Shown: one piece after another, positions 54,745 to 62,608 of the stretch | Layout: each line of letters starts with the position of its first letter | How positions within the stretch are numbered: the first letter of the stretch is position 1 | Assembly (NCBI RefSeq): GCF_036322585.1 | Contig: NZ_AP024600.1 | Coordinates: 2,356,001-2,420,000 of the forward strand | DNA: 64,000 nucleotides | Direction of reading: 5' to 3' | From: Luteolibacter sp. LG18 | GTDB taxonomy: Bacteria; Verrucomicrobiota; Verrucomicrobiia; Verrucomicrobiales; Akkermansiaceae | Made by a program: the position numbers and the translations under genes | The notes under the pieces: model-generated | The model's database searches: none | Seen by the model: only the letters and a program-made list of their open reading frames with translations | Told to the model about the DNA's origin: nothing

Positions 54745-56025
54745 CTACCCCACCATCACCGGCACCAGCACGCCGTCGGTCATGCCGTGGATCTTCTTCT
54801 TGTCCGCGGGGACGAGGGTGGCGAGACAGCCGGCGAAGGTGGTTTCCCCGGCGTCGTCGGTGAAGAAGTAGGGGCACAGCCGCGCCCGGCCGCGCATCAT
54901 TTCCACCGAACCATCGGCGGCGAAGACGGGATGGTCGATCAGGCGGCCTTCGCGGAATTCCTGGAGCAGCCACGGTTGCTCGTCGGCGGAAGCGAGGGCC
55001 TCGTCGATGCGGGCGCGCCATTCGCTGCCGGGCAGGTCGTGGCCGATGTGGACGCCGCGGGAACCCCAGGCGGTTTCGTGGAAGCCGCTGATTTTCAGGA
55101 CGAGCTGGCGTTCCTTCTGGCTGAAGGCGGCGACCTCGTCCCATGAGTTCACGTCGAGTTTCGGCAGCGCCGCGTGGGGCGGCAGCGGGGTGGGATCGAG
55201 CACCCAGCCGAAAGGCACCAGCTCGCGCAGGCGCGTGAGGTGGTTCTGGCGCATCGATTGGTCCCAGATCTTGCGCAGGCCGGGAGCCCACAGCAGGGCG
55301 AGCCAGAGCTTGTCCTCGAGGTGGGGCTTGAAGGGCGAGGAGAGCGTGATTTCCCCCGCGCTGGCCTTTTCCGCGAGGCGGCGGGCAGCGGGGATCGCTT
55401 CCCAGTCGAAGAGCTCGAAGAAGCGGTAGAGCGTGCGACCGTCAGGCTCGTATTCCTCAGCGGAGATCACTTCCCAGGCCGCGCCGAGTTCCCCGGCCAG
55501 CCACTGCATTTCCGGGCGATAGTCACCGGCTTCCTCGGACACGAGGATCGCGCCGCCCTCCGGCATCAGGGACCGGAAACCCTCGATCATGCCATCGCGG
55601 CCGCCGAGCACGTCGAATCCGGCGTCCGCATAGACGCGGGACAGCCAGGCGGTGGTGCCGATGCCGCCGGGCACGCTGTCCAGCTCGGTGACGGCGAAGC
55701 CATCGTGGCCGAGGATCAGGTCGGGGCGGATCACGCGTGGCAATTGGTCCGCGGTGCCGGGGTGGCGTTGCTGGCGGACCATCCACTCCGGCTTGCCGAC
55801 ATCGAGCAGCTCGGCGATCCAGCCCGGCAGCTTGCCGTTCGCGCTGCGGCGGTAGATGGCGTCGCTCGCCTTCTGGAACTGGGCCAGCGGGTAACCCAGC
55901 CGGGTGATCGCGCGGGCCTCGGTCGCGCTGAGCTTCAGCGGTTCCGGCGACCAGCGCCACGTGCCACCGCCGAACAGGCCGCCCTTTGGCAGCGCGGCCT
56001 GGAGTTGGGAAAGGGTCAGGGACAT
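54745..56025 (-). CDS. Hypothetical ATP-grasp-like protein
   Basis: A 426-residue protein with no signal peptide. Segments that recall a nucleotide- or peptide-ligase fold are GHDGFAVTELDSVPGGIGTT, a long helical middle, LVLKISGFHETAWGSRGVHI (a Lys-x-Ser with a Gly/Arg loop like an ATP-grasp lid) and LLQEFREGRLIDHPVF with the acidic pair typical of the metal site. The likeness is to circularly permuted or glutathionylspermidine-synthase-like ATP-grasp proteins, but it is weak. The substrate is unknown. Start at 56025 (MSLTLSQLQAALP); the frame continues upstream to 56226 only as a shadow of ruvA. It begins 20 bases after the ruvA stop, so the two are probably one operon. Confidence 0.7.
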   Translation of the reverse strand: MSLTLSQLQAALPKGGLFGGGTWRWSPEPLKLSATEARAITRLGYPLAQFQKASDAIYRRSANGKLPGWIAELLDVGKPEWMVRQQRHPGTADQLPRVIRPDLILGHDGFAVTELDSVPGGIGTTAWLSRVYADAGFDVLGGRDGMIEGFRSLMPEGGAILVSEEAGDYRPEMQWLAGELGAAWEVISAEEYEPDGRTLYRFFELFDWEAIPAARRLAEKASAGEITLSSPFKPHLEDKLWLALLWAPGLRKIWDQSMRQNHLTRLRELVPFGWVLDPTPLPPHAALPKLDVNSWDEVAAFSQKERQLVLKISGFHETAWGSRGVHIGHDLPGSEWRARIDEALASADEQPWLLQEFREGRLIDHPVFAADGSVEMMRGRARLCPYFFTDDAGETTFAGCLATLVPADKKKIHGMTDGVLVPVMVG

Positions 56026-56045
56026 GCGGGGAGGAAAATCTCGGC

Positions 56046-56642
56046 TCAGCCTTGGAGGTGGCGCAGCGCGCCGCGGACGAGGGCCTCGGTGGCGGCACCG
56101 GGCTCGGCATCCAGCACCTTGCGGACCGCCTTGCGGGCATCCACCTGCTTGTAGCCCAGCGCGATGAGCGCCAGCTCGGCATCGGCCGCGCCCGCGCTCA
56201 TCTGGCCGGCGGCGGCGTCTTGCCAAGTATCGACCACACCGACCTTGTCCTTGAGTTCCAGCACAATACGCTCGGCGGTCTTCTTGCCGACGCCCTTCAC
56301 CCGGGACAGGGCGGTGACGTCGTTCTGCACCACGGCGGTCTTGAAAGCCGGGACCGGCATGCCGCTGAGGACGGCCATCGCGATCGCCGGGCCGATGCCG
56401 CTGACGCGGTCGATCAGCAGCAGGAACACGTCGCGCTCCTCCTCCGAGGAGAAGCCGTAGAGCGTGTGGGCGGTTTCGCGGATGTGAAGGTGGGTGCGGA
56501 GATCCACCGGCAGTCCTTCCGCGGCATGCAGACGGTCGAAGGTGGAAAGCGGCACATGCACCTCGTATCCCACCCCCTGCACATCCACCACCAGCCGGTT
56601 CGGATAGGCTTCCAGCACTGTTCCGCGAAGTCGCGCGATCAC
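56046..56642 (-). CDS. ruvA: Holliday junction protein RuvA
   Basis: A 198-residue protein, the normal size. The OB-fold N-terminal domain (MIARLRGTVLEAYPNRLVVDVQG), the HhH pair in domain II (LLIDRVSGIGPAIAMAVLSG and LSRVKGVGKKTAERIVLELK) and the C-terminal RuvB-binding domain (ALIALGYKQVDARKAVRKVL) are all present. RuvA tetramers bind four-way junctions and load the RuvB motor. No ruvB or ruvC in this window. The following gene is the ATP-grasp-like one. Confidence 0.96.
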   Translation of the reverse strand: MIARLRGTVLEAYPNRLVVDVQGVGYEVHVPLSTFDRLHAAEGLPVDLRTHLHIRETAHTLYGFSSEEERDVFLLLIDRVSGIGPAIAMAVLSGMPVPAFKTAVVQNDVTALSRVKGVGKKTAERIVLELKDKVGVVDTWQDAAAGQMSAGAADAELALIALGYKQVDARKAVRKVLDAEPGAATEALVRGALRHLQG

Positions 56643-56942
56643 GAGGTCACCTTGGCGAGGGGTCTCTAACCGTCAATTCCCTTCTCGCGATTTGCACGGG
56701 ATGAAGTATTTTATGACCGGTCCGGACCCGCCCAAACCCACCTTGACTCCGGCGCGAACTTTTCACCCAAACCCACAATCCAAAGGCTTGCAGCAGATTA
56801 TGGAGATGGCTCCTGCGTAAAAACCGCCCCCATTACAATCCAGGTTGAAATTTAAGTCTTGTAAATTATTTTAAATAACACTGGATCGGAGTTCATTTTT
56901 GGGGTCGCTTTTGTGACAGAGGGGTGGTATTATCGCGCCGTT
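56643..56942. other. 300-base intergenic region with AT-rich part
   Basis: No gene is seen. The part from about 56830 to 56880 is strongly AT-rich against the GC-rich surroundings, as expected of a regulatory region. It separates divergent ruvA and the gene at 56943. An extended -10 sequence sits at its right end. Confidence 0.5.
56925..56933 (+). promoter_or_regulatory. Extended -10 promoter close to the start codon
   Basis: TGGTATTAT (TGn followed by TATTAT at 56928-56933) would start transcription near 56940, two or three bases before the ATG at 56943. The transcript would be leaderless, which fits the lack of a ribosome binding site. No good -35 box is seen. Confidence 0.45.
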
Positions 56943-57248
56943 ATGGCAACCACCACGAAACGAACTCGATTCTCGCGCCGTCTCCCTGACCATGTCACAG
57001 ACGAGCTCGTGAACGTACTTTCTGAGAGCAAGGTGTTTGGTTTCAACGACCTCTTCGAACGGGTCTTCGAGAATCTGAAAGTTCGGAACGCGGTCAGCGG
57101 CGGCGAGGAAATGCTCCGTTTGCGCGCGTATGAAAAGCTGCAAAACCTGGTGACGCGCGGTCTCGTCGAGAAGATCGGTAAGGAATACAAGGGCACTGCC
57201 CGCGTGCGCGAAGCGTCCAGCGAATATGCTGCAGCCCAGGAGGACTGA
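56943..57248 (+). CDS. Small winged-helix-like protein
   Basis: A 101-residue basic protein, MATTTKRTRFSRRL followed by helices HVTDELVNVLSESKVFGFNDL, FENLKVRNA and LRAYEKLQNLVTRGLVEK. The last two look like a winged-helix recognition helix and wing (GLVEKIGKEYKGTARVRE). It could bind DNA or RNA as a small regulator or nucleoid-type protein. I do not recognise a named family. It has its own AT-rich promoter region and a strong terminator, so it is probably a well-expressed single gene. Confidence 0.75.
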   Translation: MATTTKRTRFSRRLPDHVTDELVNVLSESKVFGFNDLFERVFENLKVRNAVSGGEEMLRLRAYEKLQNLVTRGLVEKIGKEYKGTARVREASSEYAAAQED

Positions 57249-57273
57249 AGCCGCTTGCCATTCCCTGTTTTTT

Positions 57274-57309
57274 AAAACCCGCATCGGTCTCCGGTGCGGG
57301 TTTTTTTTC
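57274..57309 (+). terminator. Strong terminator
   Basis: A 14-bp stem with one G-T pair (57274-57287 with 57291-57304, loop TCT) followed by a run of T to 57308. Confidence 0.92.
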
Positions 57310-57354
57310 TATCCATCCGGCACAGCGGCCGACAATATCCGGACACTCACCGTC

Positions 57355-57726
57355 ATGCTGCAGGACTACCTTCCGATCTTCTTCCAGATCCTCATCGCGC
57401 TCGGCTTCGCGGCGGTCACGCTGACCCTCAGCGTGGTGCTCGGTCGCTCCGCGAAACGCAATGCGACGAAGGACAGCGCCTACGAGTGCGGCATGTTGCC
57501 GGTGGGTGACGGTGCGCCACGGTTCTCGGTGAAGTTCTACCTCGTGGCGATGCTGTTCGTGATCTTCGATATCGAGGTGGTTTTCATGTATCCTTGGGCG
57601 GTCCAATTCCGGGACCTGGTCGCGAACAGCCCGACGGCGCTGGTGAGCATGGCGGGATTCGCCGGTGTGCTGGCCTTCGCCTACGTCTACGCGCTGAAGA
57701 AGGGTGCTCTGAACTGGAAGTCCTGA
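57355..57726 (+). CDS. nuoA: NADH-quinone oxidoreductase subunit A
   Basis: A 123-residue membrane protein from the ATG at 57355, with three spans (about 8-30, 62-84, 92-113). The family signatures KDSAYECGMLPVGD (loop with the conserved Glu and Cys) and RFSVKFYLVAMLFVIFDIEVVFMYPWA are complete. It is a membrane-arm subunit of complex I, near the quinone site. Nuo genes normally lie together (nuoA-N); here a Dabb-type gene follows after 7 bases and no other nuo gene is in the window, so the rest must be elsewhere. It is preceded by a terminator. Confidence 0.95.
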   Translation: MLQDYLPIFFQILIALGFAAVTLTLSVVLGRSAKRNATKDSAYECGMLPVGDGAPRFSVKFYLVAMLFVIFDIEVVFMYPWAVQFRDLVANSPTALVSMAGFAGVLAFAYVYALKKGALNWKS

Positions 57727-57733
57727 ACCACCG

Positions 57734-58051
57734 ATGATCCTCCACGTCGTTTTTTCCCAACTGAAGCCCGAAGTCGATGACGCCAAGGTGGAGGACATGG
57801 TGCGTACCACGCGCAGCCTGCTCCTGAAAATCCCCGAGGTGCTGAGCGTGAAGTCCGGCCGCAATGTGGACGAGGCCTCCGAGTGGCAGTTCTTCTACGA
57901 CGTCGAGACCGAGTCGCGGGAGAAGCTGAAGATCACGCTGGAGGATCCGTTCTACCTCAAGTTCATGGAAGCGGTGATCAAGCCGAACACCGTGAACCAG
58001 TTCGCGATGGACTTCGAGCTCGATCCTTCGAAGGACCTGCGGTACTCGTGA
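57734..58051 (+). CDS. Dabb (stress-responsive A/B barrel) domain protein
   Basis: A 105-residue protein of the dimeric alpha/beta-barrel type: MILHVVFSQLKPEVDDAKVED, then KIPEVLSVKSGRNVDE, and EDPFYLKFMEAVIKPNT, the usual strand-helix pattern with HV near the start and a final DF strand. Members are small dimeric proteins, some enzymes of ring cleavage or stress. Function here is unknown. It follows nuoA by 7 bases and is probably its operon partner, but a link with complex I is not known. Confidence 0.85.
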   Translation: MILHVVFSQLKPEVDDAKVEDMVRTTRSLLLKIPEVLSVKSGRNVDEASEWQFFYDVETESREKLKITLEDPFYLKFMEAVIKPNTVNQFAMDFELDPSKDLRYS

Positions 58052-58407
58052 CGGTCCGGACGTGACCTTGATGCGCATCCCGCGCTGGTCTGCCGCTTAC
58101 CTTCCGACGCCATCGCTCTGGGCGTCGCCGAAGGTGTCGTCGCCGAGGTTCCTCAACCACCGGCTACTGGGGCTATCATCCCTTCGGGATAGCAGATCGA
58201 GGTGTCGTATAAAGGTCAGGGTGCTGACCATGCGAGCGTGCGGCATCGCTGTGAGAAGGTGGCCGGACCACCGGAGTGATCCGGCCACCTTAGCTCTGTT
58301 CATTGCATCATATTACCCGGGAAGTCCGCGGCCGAAGATCGACCATCGGCATGCTACGGATTTTCCACGGGATGCGGTAGTGGGCAAAACTGCCTACACC
58401 CCGCCGG
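58052..58407 (+). repeat. Gene-free 356-base stretch with palindromic repeats
   Basis: No gene is seen. Four hairpins: CCTTC-CGACGCC (58100-58111) with GGCGTCGCCGAAGG (58121-58134); GCTATC..CCC-TTC-GGGATAGC (58172-58193); GGTCAG-GGTG-CTGACC (58214-58229); and a perfect 12-bp repeat AAGGTGGCCGGA (58256-58267) with 58280-58291. The core ATCCC-TTC-GGGAT, GCAG, GGTGTCG recurs inverted at 54547-54744. Confidence 0.6.
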
Positions 58408-60828
58408 TTACCAGGCGCGGTCGCCGCGTTCGTCGTAGGGCAGCCAGAGCAGGGCGATGGCCTGGACCTTGATGTCGGTCTTGCCGGGTTTGAGCGACTT
58501 GGTTTCCAGCGCCAGCCCCTCCGGAGTGAAGCTCTGGTCGAGGGCGGCGATCTGGTCGGTGATGGACTGGTTGATCGCGTCGATCTCGGACTGGATGCCT
58601 TCGACCTTGGTCTCGGCATTGGTCACATCCTGGTGCTGCTTGTAGGCACCGGTGGCCTTGCCGAAGGCGGAGGTGCCGGTGCGGGTCAGGCCGCTGATGC
58701 CGCTCTTCCGTCCGAGCACGGCCCCGAGGATACCGCCGAGCACGGACACCCCGGCTTGCATGACGGCGGACTGGGACTCGGCCTTCTGCTTTGCGAGCTG
58801 GCCTTCGGCGGTGGTCTTCTTGCTCTCCAGCGAGGCGATCTTCTTCGCGGCATCCTGGCGGATCTTTTCCACGGCGGCATCGCGGGCCTCACGGCCTTCG
58901 TGGGCGAGGCGCTGGCGGAAGTCGGCTTCGGCCTCGCCGGGTTTCGAAATGCCCTCGGGCGACCCGCAGGTGAAGATGTCGAGGCGTTCGTTGCGGTAGA
59001 GTTCGTCGGCGAAGTCCTTCTCGACCTGCTTGTAGTTCGCCGCGTTCATCGCGTAGCCGGGTAGCGGCGCGAAGCCGATGCCGGGCGCGGGATCGCCGCC
59101 GAGGTTTTCCGGCTTCAAGGGCGGCGGCAGCGGGGTGGGCGAGGGGCCCTTGTCGGTGAGTTCATTGAGCCGCCGCACCGAGCGGGCGAAGTCGCCTTCC
59201 TTGGTGGTGAAATGGACCGCGCCGACCTTGAGCAGGTTGGGGCGGTAAACCATACCGTCCTCGTCGCGGGATGCGGGCGCGAATTTCTCGTCCACACCGA
59301 CGCCGACCGCGGGGCGGCTGCCCGCGGCATCGGCGGCCGGGCGGGGCGCGGCCATCGGATTGTCCGATACGGTTTCGGCGGCCCCGCCGGCGGCGAACTC
59401 ACCGCGTTTCGGATCCATCAGCGTCTTGATCTGCGCCCGGGTCAGCGGGCCGGTGAGGTAGCTCATCGCCCAGCGGACCTGGAGCAGCACGGGGTGGTCC
59501 TCGTGGACGTTGTTCATCAGGAACACGCGGTTGCCGAGGGACGAGAGGAGCTTCTCCATCTCGTCGCGGTCGAACTTCGCGTTCTGCGAGCCCGCGGCTC
59601 CTTCCAGTCCATCGAGCACGCGGAGCTTGTCGCGCTCCGTTTGCAGGCGGCCGAGGAACCAGGTGCCGATGTTGGAGAGCGCCTTGTAGTCGAGGTCGAC
59701 CGGGTTCTGGGTGGCGAGCAGGCAGCCCAGACCGAAGGCGCGGCCTTGCTTGAGCAGGGTCATCAGCGGCTTCTTCGACGGCGGGTTTGCGGTCGGCGGC
59801 AGGTAGCCGTAGATCTCATCCATGTAGAGCAGCGCGCGCAGCGAGGTGGTGCCGTTCTGGGTGCGCATCCAGGCGAGCGTCTGGTTGAGCAGCAGGCTGA
59901 CGAAGAACATGCGCTCGGCATCGCCGAGGTGGGCGATGGAGAAGATCGAGAGGCGCGGCTTGCCGCTGTCCGTGCGAAGCATCTGCCCGATGTCGAGCGG
60001 CGGGCCCTCGAGCCACGAGGCGAAGCCGGGCGAGGCGACGAGGTTGTTGAATTTCAACGCGAGCGCCTGGCGGGTCTTCTGCGGATAGAACGATTCGAGG
60101 TCGATCACGCCGACCTTGTCGAAGCCGGGTTTCTGGACCAGCGCGATGAGGCCCTCGAGGGTGACATTGCGGCCGTTCTTCCACTCGTTCTGGAAAATGG
60201 CGGCGAGGAGCACGGCTTCCGGGCTCTGGATCGGATCGGCATCGATGCCGACCAGCGAGAGCAGCGAGAGCACGGTGCTCTCCACGCGTTCACCGTAGAT
60301 CTCGGAGTCTTCGAGCACTTCCTCGGACGGGGCCTCCAGCGAGGCGAGGATGGAAACGGGGATGCCGGCCTTGCTGCCGGGGGTGAAGAGGGTGATGTCG
60401 ACCTTGTCGCGGAGCTGCTGGATGCGCTCCGGAGTCTGGCCCCAGTCGGCGAGGCCCTTCCTCCACATCTCCGCGGTCTGGGCGGCGAACTCATCCGGAG
60501 TCACGCCCTTCTTCGCGGCGTCGTCCTCGTTGATCCACGGGCGGAAATCCTCCGGCGCGAGGTTCGGGAACGTCAGCAGGAGGTTGGAGATGTCGCCCTT
60601 CGGATCGATGATGATGGCGGGGATGTTGTCCATCGCGGCCTCCTCGATGGCGGCGAGACAAAGGCCGGTCTTGCCGGAGCCGGTCATGCCGAGGACCACG
60701 CCGTGGGTGACGAGATCCTTCGAATCGTAGAGGACGAGGTCGTCCGTGGCTTTCTTGCTGGTCTGGTCGTATTCGCGACCGAGGTAGAACTGTCCGAGTT
60801 TCTCGTAGTCCGCGGAAGAGATGCTCAT
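58408..60828 (-). CDS. HerA/FtsK-type P-loop ATPase with coiled-coil C-terminus
   Basis: An 806-residue protein. The ATPase begins with Walker A GMTGSGKT (residues 47-54), IIIDPKGDISNLLL follows, and the Walker B region is RALLYMDEIYGYLPP near residue 345, then LLKQGRAFGLGCLLATQNPVDLDYKALSNIGTWFLGRLQTERD, a hallmark of the HerA/VirB4/TraG-like pumps. The second half is a Pro-rich linker, a coiled coil (about 630-715, KIRQDAAKKIASLESKKTTAEG) and a Gly-rich segment (VSVLGGILGAVLGRKSG). It may translocate DNA or protein, but the partner nuclease NurA seen with HerA is not present. The start at 60828 (MSISSADYEKLGQ) is the obvious one. Confidence 0.88.
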   Translation of the reverse strand: MSISSADYEKLGQFYLGREYDQTSKKATDDLVLYDSKDLVTHGVVLGMTGSGKTGLCLAAIEEAAMDNIPAIIIDPKGDISNLLLTFPNLAPEDFRPWINEDDAAKKGVTPDEFAAQTAEMWRKGLADWGQTPERIQQLRDKVDITLFTPGSKAGIPVSILASLEAPSEEVLEDSEIYGERVESTVLSLLSLVGIDADPIQSPEAVLLAAIFQNEWKNGRNVTLEGLIALVQKPGFDKVGVIDLESFYPQKTRQALALKFNNLVASPGFASWLEGPPLDIGQMLRTDSGKPRLSIFSIAHLGDAERMFFVSLLLNQTLAWMRTQNGTTSLRALLYMDEIYGYLPPTANPPSKKPLMTLLKQGRAFGLGCLLATQNPVDLDYKALSNIGTWFLGRLQTERDKLRVLDGLEGAAGSQNAKFDRDEMEKLLSSLGNRVFLMNNVHEDHPVLLQVRWAMSYLTGPLTRAQIKTLMDPKRGEFAAGGAAETVSDNPMAAPRPAADAAGSRPAVGVGVDEKFAPASRDEDGMVYRPNLLKVGAVHFTTKEGDFARSVRRLNELTDKGPSPTPLPPPLKPENLGGDPAPGIGFAPLPGYAMNAANYKQVEKDFADELYRNERLDIFTCGSPEGISKPGEAEADFRQRLAHEGREARDAAVEKIRQDAAKKIASLESKKTTAEGQLAKQKAESQSAVMQAGVSVLGGILGAVLGRKSGISGLTRTGTSAFGKATGAYKQHQDVTNAETKVEGIQSEIDAINQSITDQIAALDQSFTPEGLALETKSLKPGKTDIKVQAIALLWLPYDERGDRAW

Positions 60829-60935
60829 GCGGTTTCACTGTGGTGGCTGGAGCCCGATTCTTCCAGTGTGAAGAAGGGGAATGTGGATACTCCTGTGGCT
60901 TGTCGGAGCGGTTCTCCCGGTTAGATTGGGCCGCG

Positions 60936-61301
60936 ATGGCGATTGGGAAATACAGGTTGGCCCGGATGATCCGAGGCAGATGCTTCTTCGCCTTGGTCCG
61001 GCTTTCCATCGAGCCCGCTGGGAGAAACACGATTTCTTTCGCGCGATGTGTGGCGCCGGGCGGGAAGCCGGATCCCGAACCCTATTATGCGGCCGCGGTG
61101 ACTTTTGGAATCCGGAACGCGTTGAGAAAAGTGAATGGCCGCCATCAAGTCGACGTGTTGGAAATCATGACCACCTATGCGGATTCGACTGACGCCGCCG
61201 TTGCGTTCGCGGCCAGCCAAGCGGTGTTCGAGGCATTGGAGCTTCCCGGCGACGCGATGATCCTGGATGTGGAGAGTGTGGAGATCCGCATTCCGATGTA
61301 G
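60936..61301 (+). CDS. Stand-alone EF-G domain-IV-like protein
   Basis: A 121-residue protein that resembles domain IV of elongation factor G over its whole length: FALVRLSIEPAGRNTISFAR aligns with the domain's first strands, EPYYAAAVTFGIRNALRKVNG with the helix and turn, and VDVLEIMTTYADSTDAAVAF AASQAVFEAL with the last helix region, ending in DVESVEIRIPM. No GTPase domain is present. Such isolated domain-IV-like proteins could act as translation-related regulators or have another function; none is proven. The ATG at 60936 fits the domain; the open frame extends upstream to 60840 without similarity. The gene is divergent from the HerA-type gene. Confidence 0.65.
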   Translation: MAIGKYRLARMIRGRCFFALVRLSIEPAGRNTISFARCVAPGGKPDPEPYYAAAVTFGIRNALRKVNGRHQVDVLEIMTTYADSTDAAVAFAASQAVFEALELPGDAMILDVESVEIRIPM

Positions 61302-61354
61302 AACCGGCGGCACCTGCACAGCGTGGTGGAAATCCGGCCTGAACAGTGGTGCCC

Positions 61355-62503
61355 ATGCTTGCCCGCGGCGGGGCGCTCATTACGGTGGCGGGCGTGAGTG
61401 TTTCCGTTCCTGCTTCGCCGCCCCGTGCGTGGGCGGAGGTCGATTTGTCCGCCCTCCGGCACAATCTCGGCGTGGCCCGCGAGGCCTGTGGCTGCCACCT
61501 GATGCCGGTGGTGAAGGCGGGTGCCTACGGTCACGGCTTGGAAGAAGTGGCGCGGGCCCTGGAAGCGGAGGGGATCGAGTTTTTTGGCGTCGCCAATGTC
61601 GGTGAGGCGCGGCGCATCCGCCATGCGGGCGTGAAGACGCGGGTTTATCTGCTGGGTGCGACCTGGGCCGAGGAGCGTGCGGAGATCGTGGCGCAGGATT
61701 GGACGCCGTGTTTGTCCTCGATGGAGGAGGCCCTACATTTCAACGAGCTGGCCGCGGACGCGGGCGTGCGGCTGAAGGTGCACATCTCGGTGGACACCGG
61801 CATGGGCCGCGGCGGCTTCGTGGCGGCGGGTCTGCCCGCGTTGCTGCCGGAGCTCGACACACTGGAGCACCTGGTCATCGAGGGGCTGGGATCGCATCTG
61901 CCATCGGCGGACGAGGACCGGGAGTTCACGTTGAAACAGTTCGCCGTGTTCGAAGGCGTGCTCGGGGAATTGGGCGGCGTGGAGCGTTTCCACTGGCGCC
62001 ATCTTTCCAGCAGCGCGGGGCTGCTCGGCTACGACAACCACGCGTGCAACCTGGTGCGGCCGGGACTGCTGCTCTACGGAGTCTCACCCCTGCCGGAATT
62101 CCAGGACCGCTTGAAGACGGTGATGTCCCTGAAATCCCGCATCACGCTGGTGCGGACATTGCCCGCGGGCCACGGGGTTTCCTACGGCCGCGATTACATC
62201 ACCGACCGGCCGACTCGGGTCGCCACGATCGGGATCGGCTACGGCGACGGCTACACGCGCCATCTCTCCAATCGCGGCACCGAGGTGTGGATCCACGGCC
62301 AGCGTTGTCCGCTGCTCGGGCGTGTGTCGATGGACCAAATCATGGTCGATGTGAGCGCCGTGCCGGAGGCGGCGGAGGGAGATGAGGTCGAGTTGTTCGG
62401 GGCTTACATCCCCGTCGCCGAAATCGCGAAAAAGGCGGGCACCATCCCGTGGGAGATCTTCACCGGCATCACGCCGCGGGTGACGCGGGTGTATCGGGGC
62501 TGA
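61355..62503 (+). CDS. alr: Alanine racemase
   Basis: A 382-residue protein. The PLP lysine is Lys54 in MPVVKAGAYGHG; the RAWAEVDLSALRHNL start, the DTGMGRGGF motif, and the VSYGRDY motif with the second catalytic base (Tyr near residue 277) are typical of the fold-type III racemase, as are IGIGYGDGYTRHLS and VSMDQIMVDVS. It supplies D-alanine for peptidoglycan. Several starts are possible (GTG 61346, ATG 61355, GTG 61394); the GTG at 61394 would give a conventional N-terminus, so the true start is not certain. It is 53 bases after the EF-G-like gene. Confidence 0.95.
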   Translation: MLARGGALITVAGVSVSVPASPPRAWAEVDLSALRHNLGVAREACGCHLMPVVKAGAYGHGLEEVARALEAEGIEFFGVANVGEARRIRHAGVKTRVYLLGATWAEERAEIVAQDWTPCLSSMEEALHFNELAADAGVRLKVHISVDTGMGRGGFVAAGLPALLPELDTLEHLVIEGLGSHLPSADEDREFTLKQFAVFEGVLGELGGVERFHWRHLSSSAGLLGYDNHACNLVRPGLLLYGVSPLPEFQDRLKTVMSLKSRITLVRTLPAGHGVSYGRDYITDRPTRVATIGIGYGDGYTRHLSNRGTEVWIHGQRCPLLGRVSMDQIMVDVSAVPEAAEGDEVELFGAYIPVAEIAKKAGTIPWEIFTGITPRVTRVYRG

Positions 62504-62536
62504 GGTGACACCCTTCTTTCTGCTGTCCTTGTGGGA

Positions 62537-62572
62537 CAAAACAAAACACCCGGCCTCTTGCGAAGCCGGGTG
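62537..62572. terminator. Terminator for alr and the RRM gene
   Basis: Stem CACCCGGC (62547-62554) with 62565-62572. On the reverse strand it is followed by TTTTGTTTTG (complement of 62537-62546), making a good terminator for the RRM gene. Confidence 0.8.
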
Positions 62573-62608
62573 CCTTGGGAAAATGTTTGATAGGATCAGG
62601 CGTGGGGA

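Noticed and set aside
58256-58291. The perfect 12-bp inverted repeat as a transcription terminator
   Set aside because: It has a 12-base loop and no T-tract, and lies 200 bases after the nearest stop codon; it fits the repeat element better.
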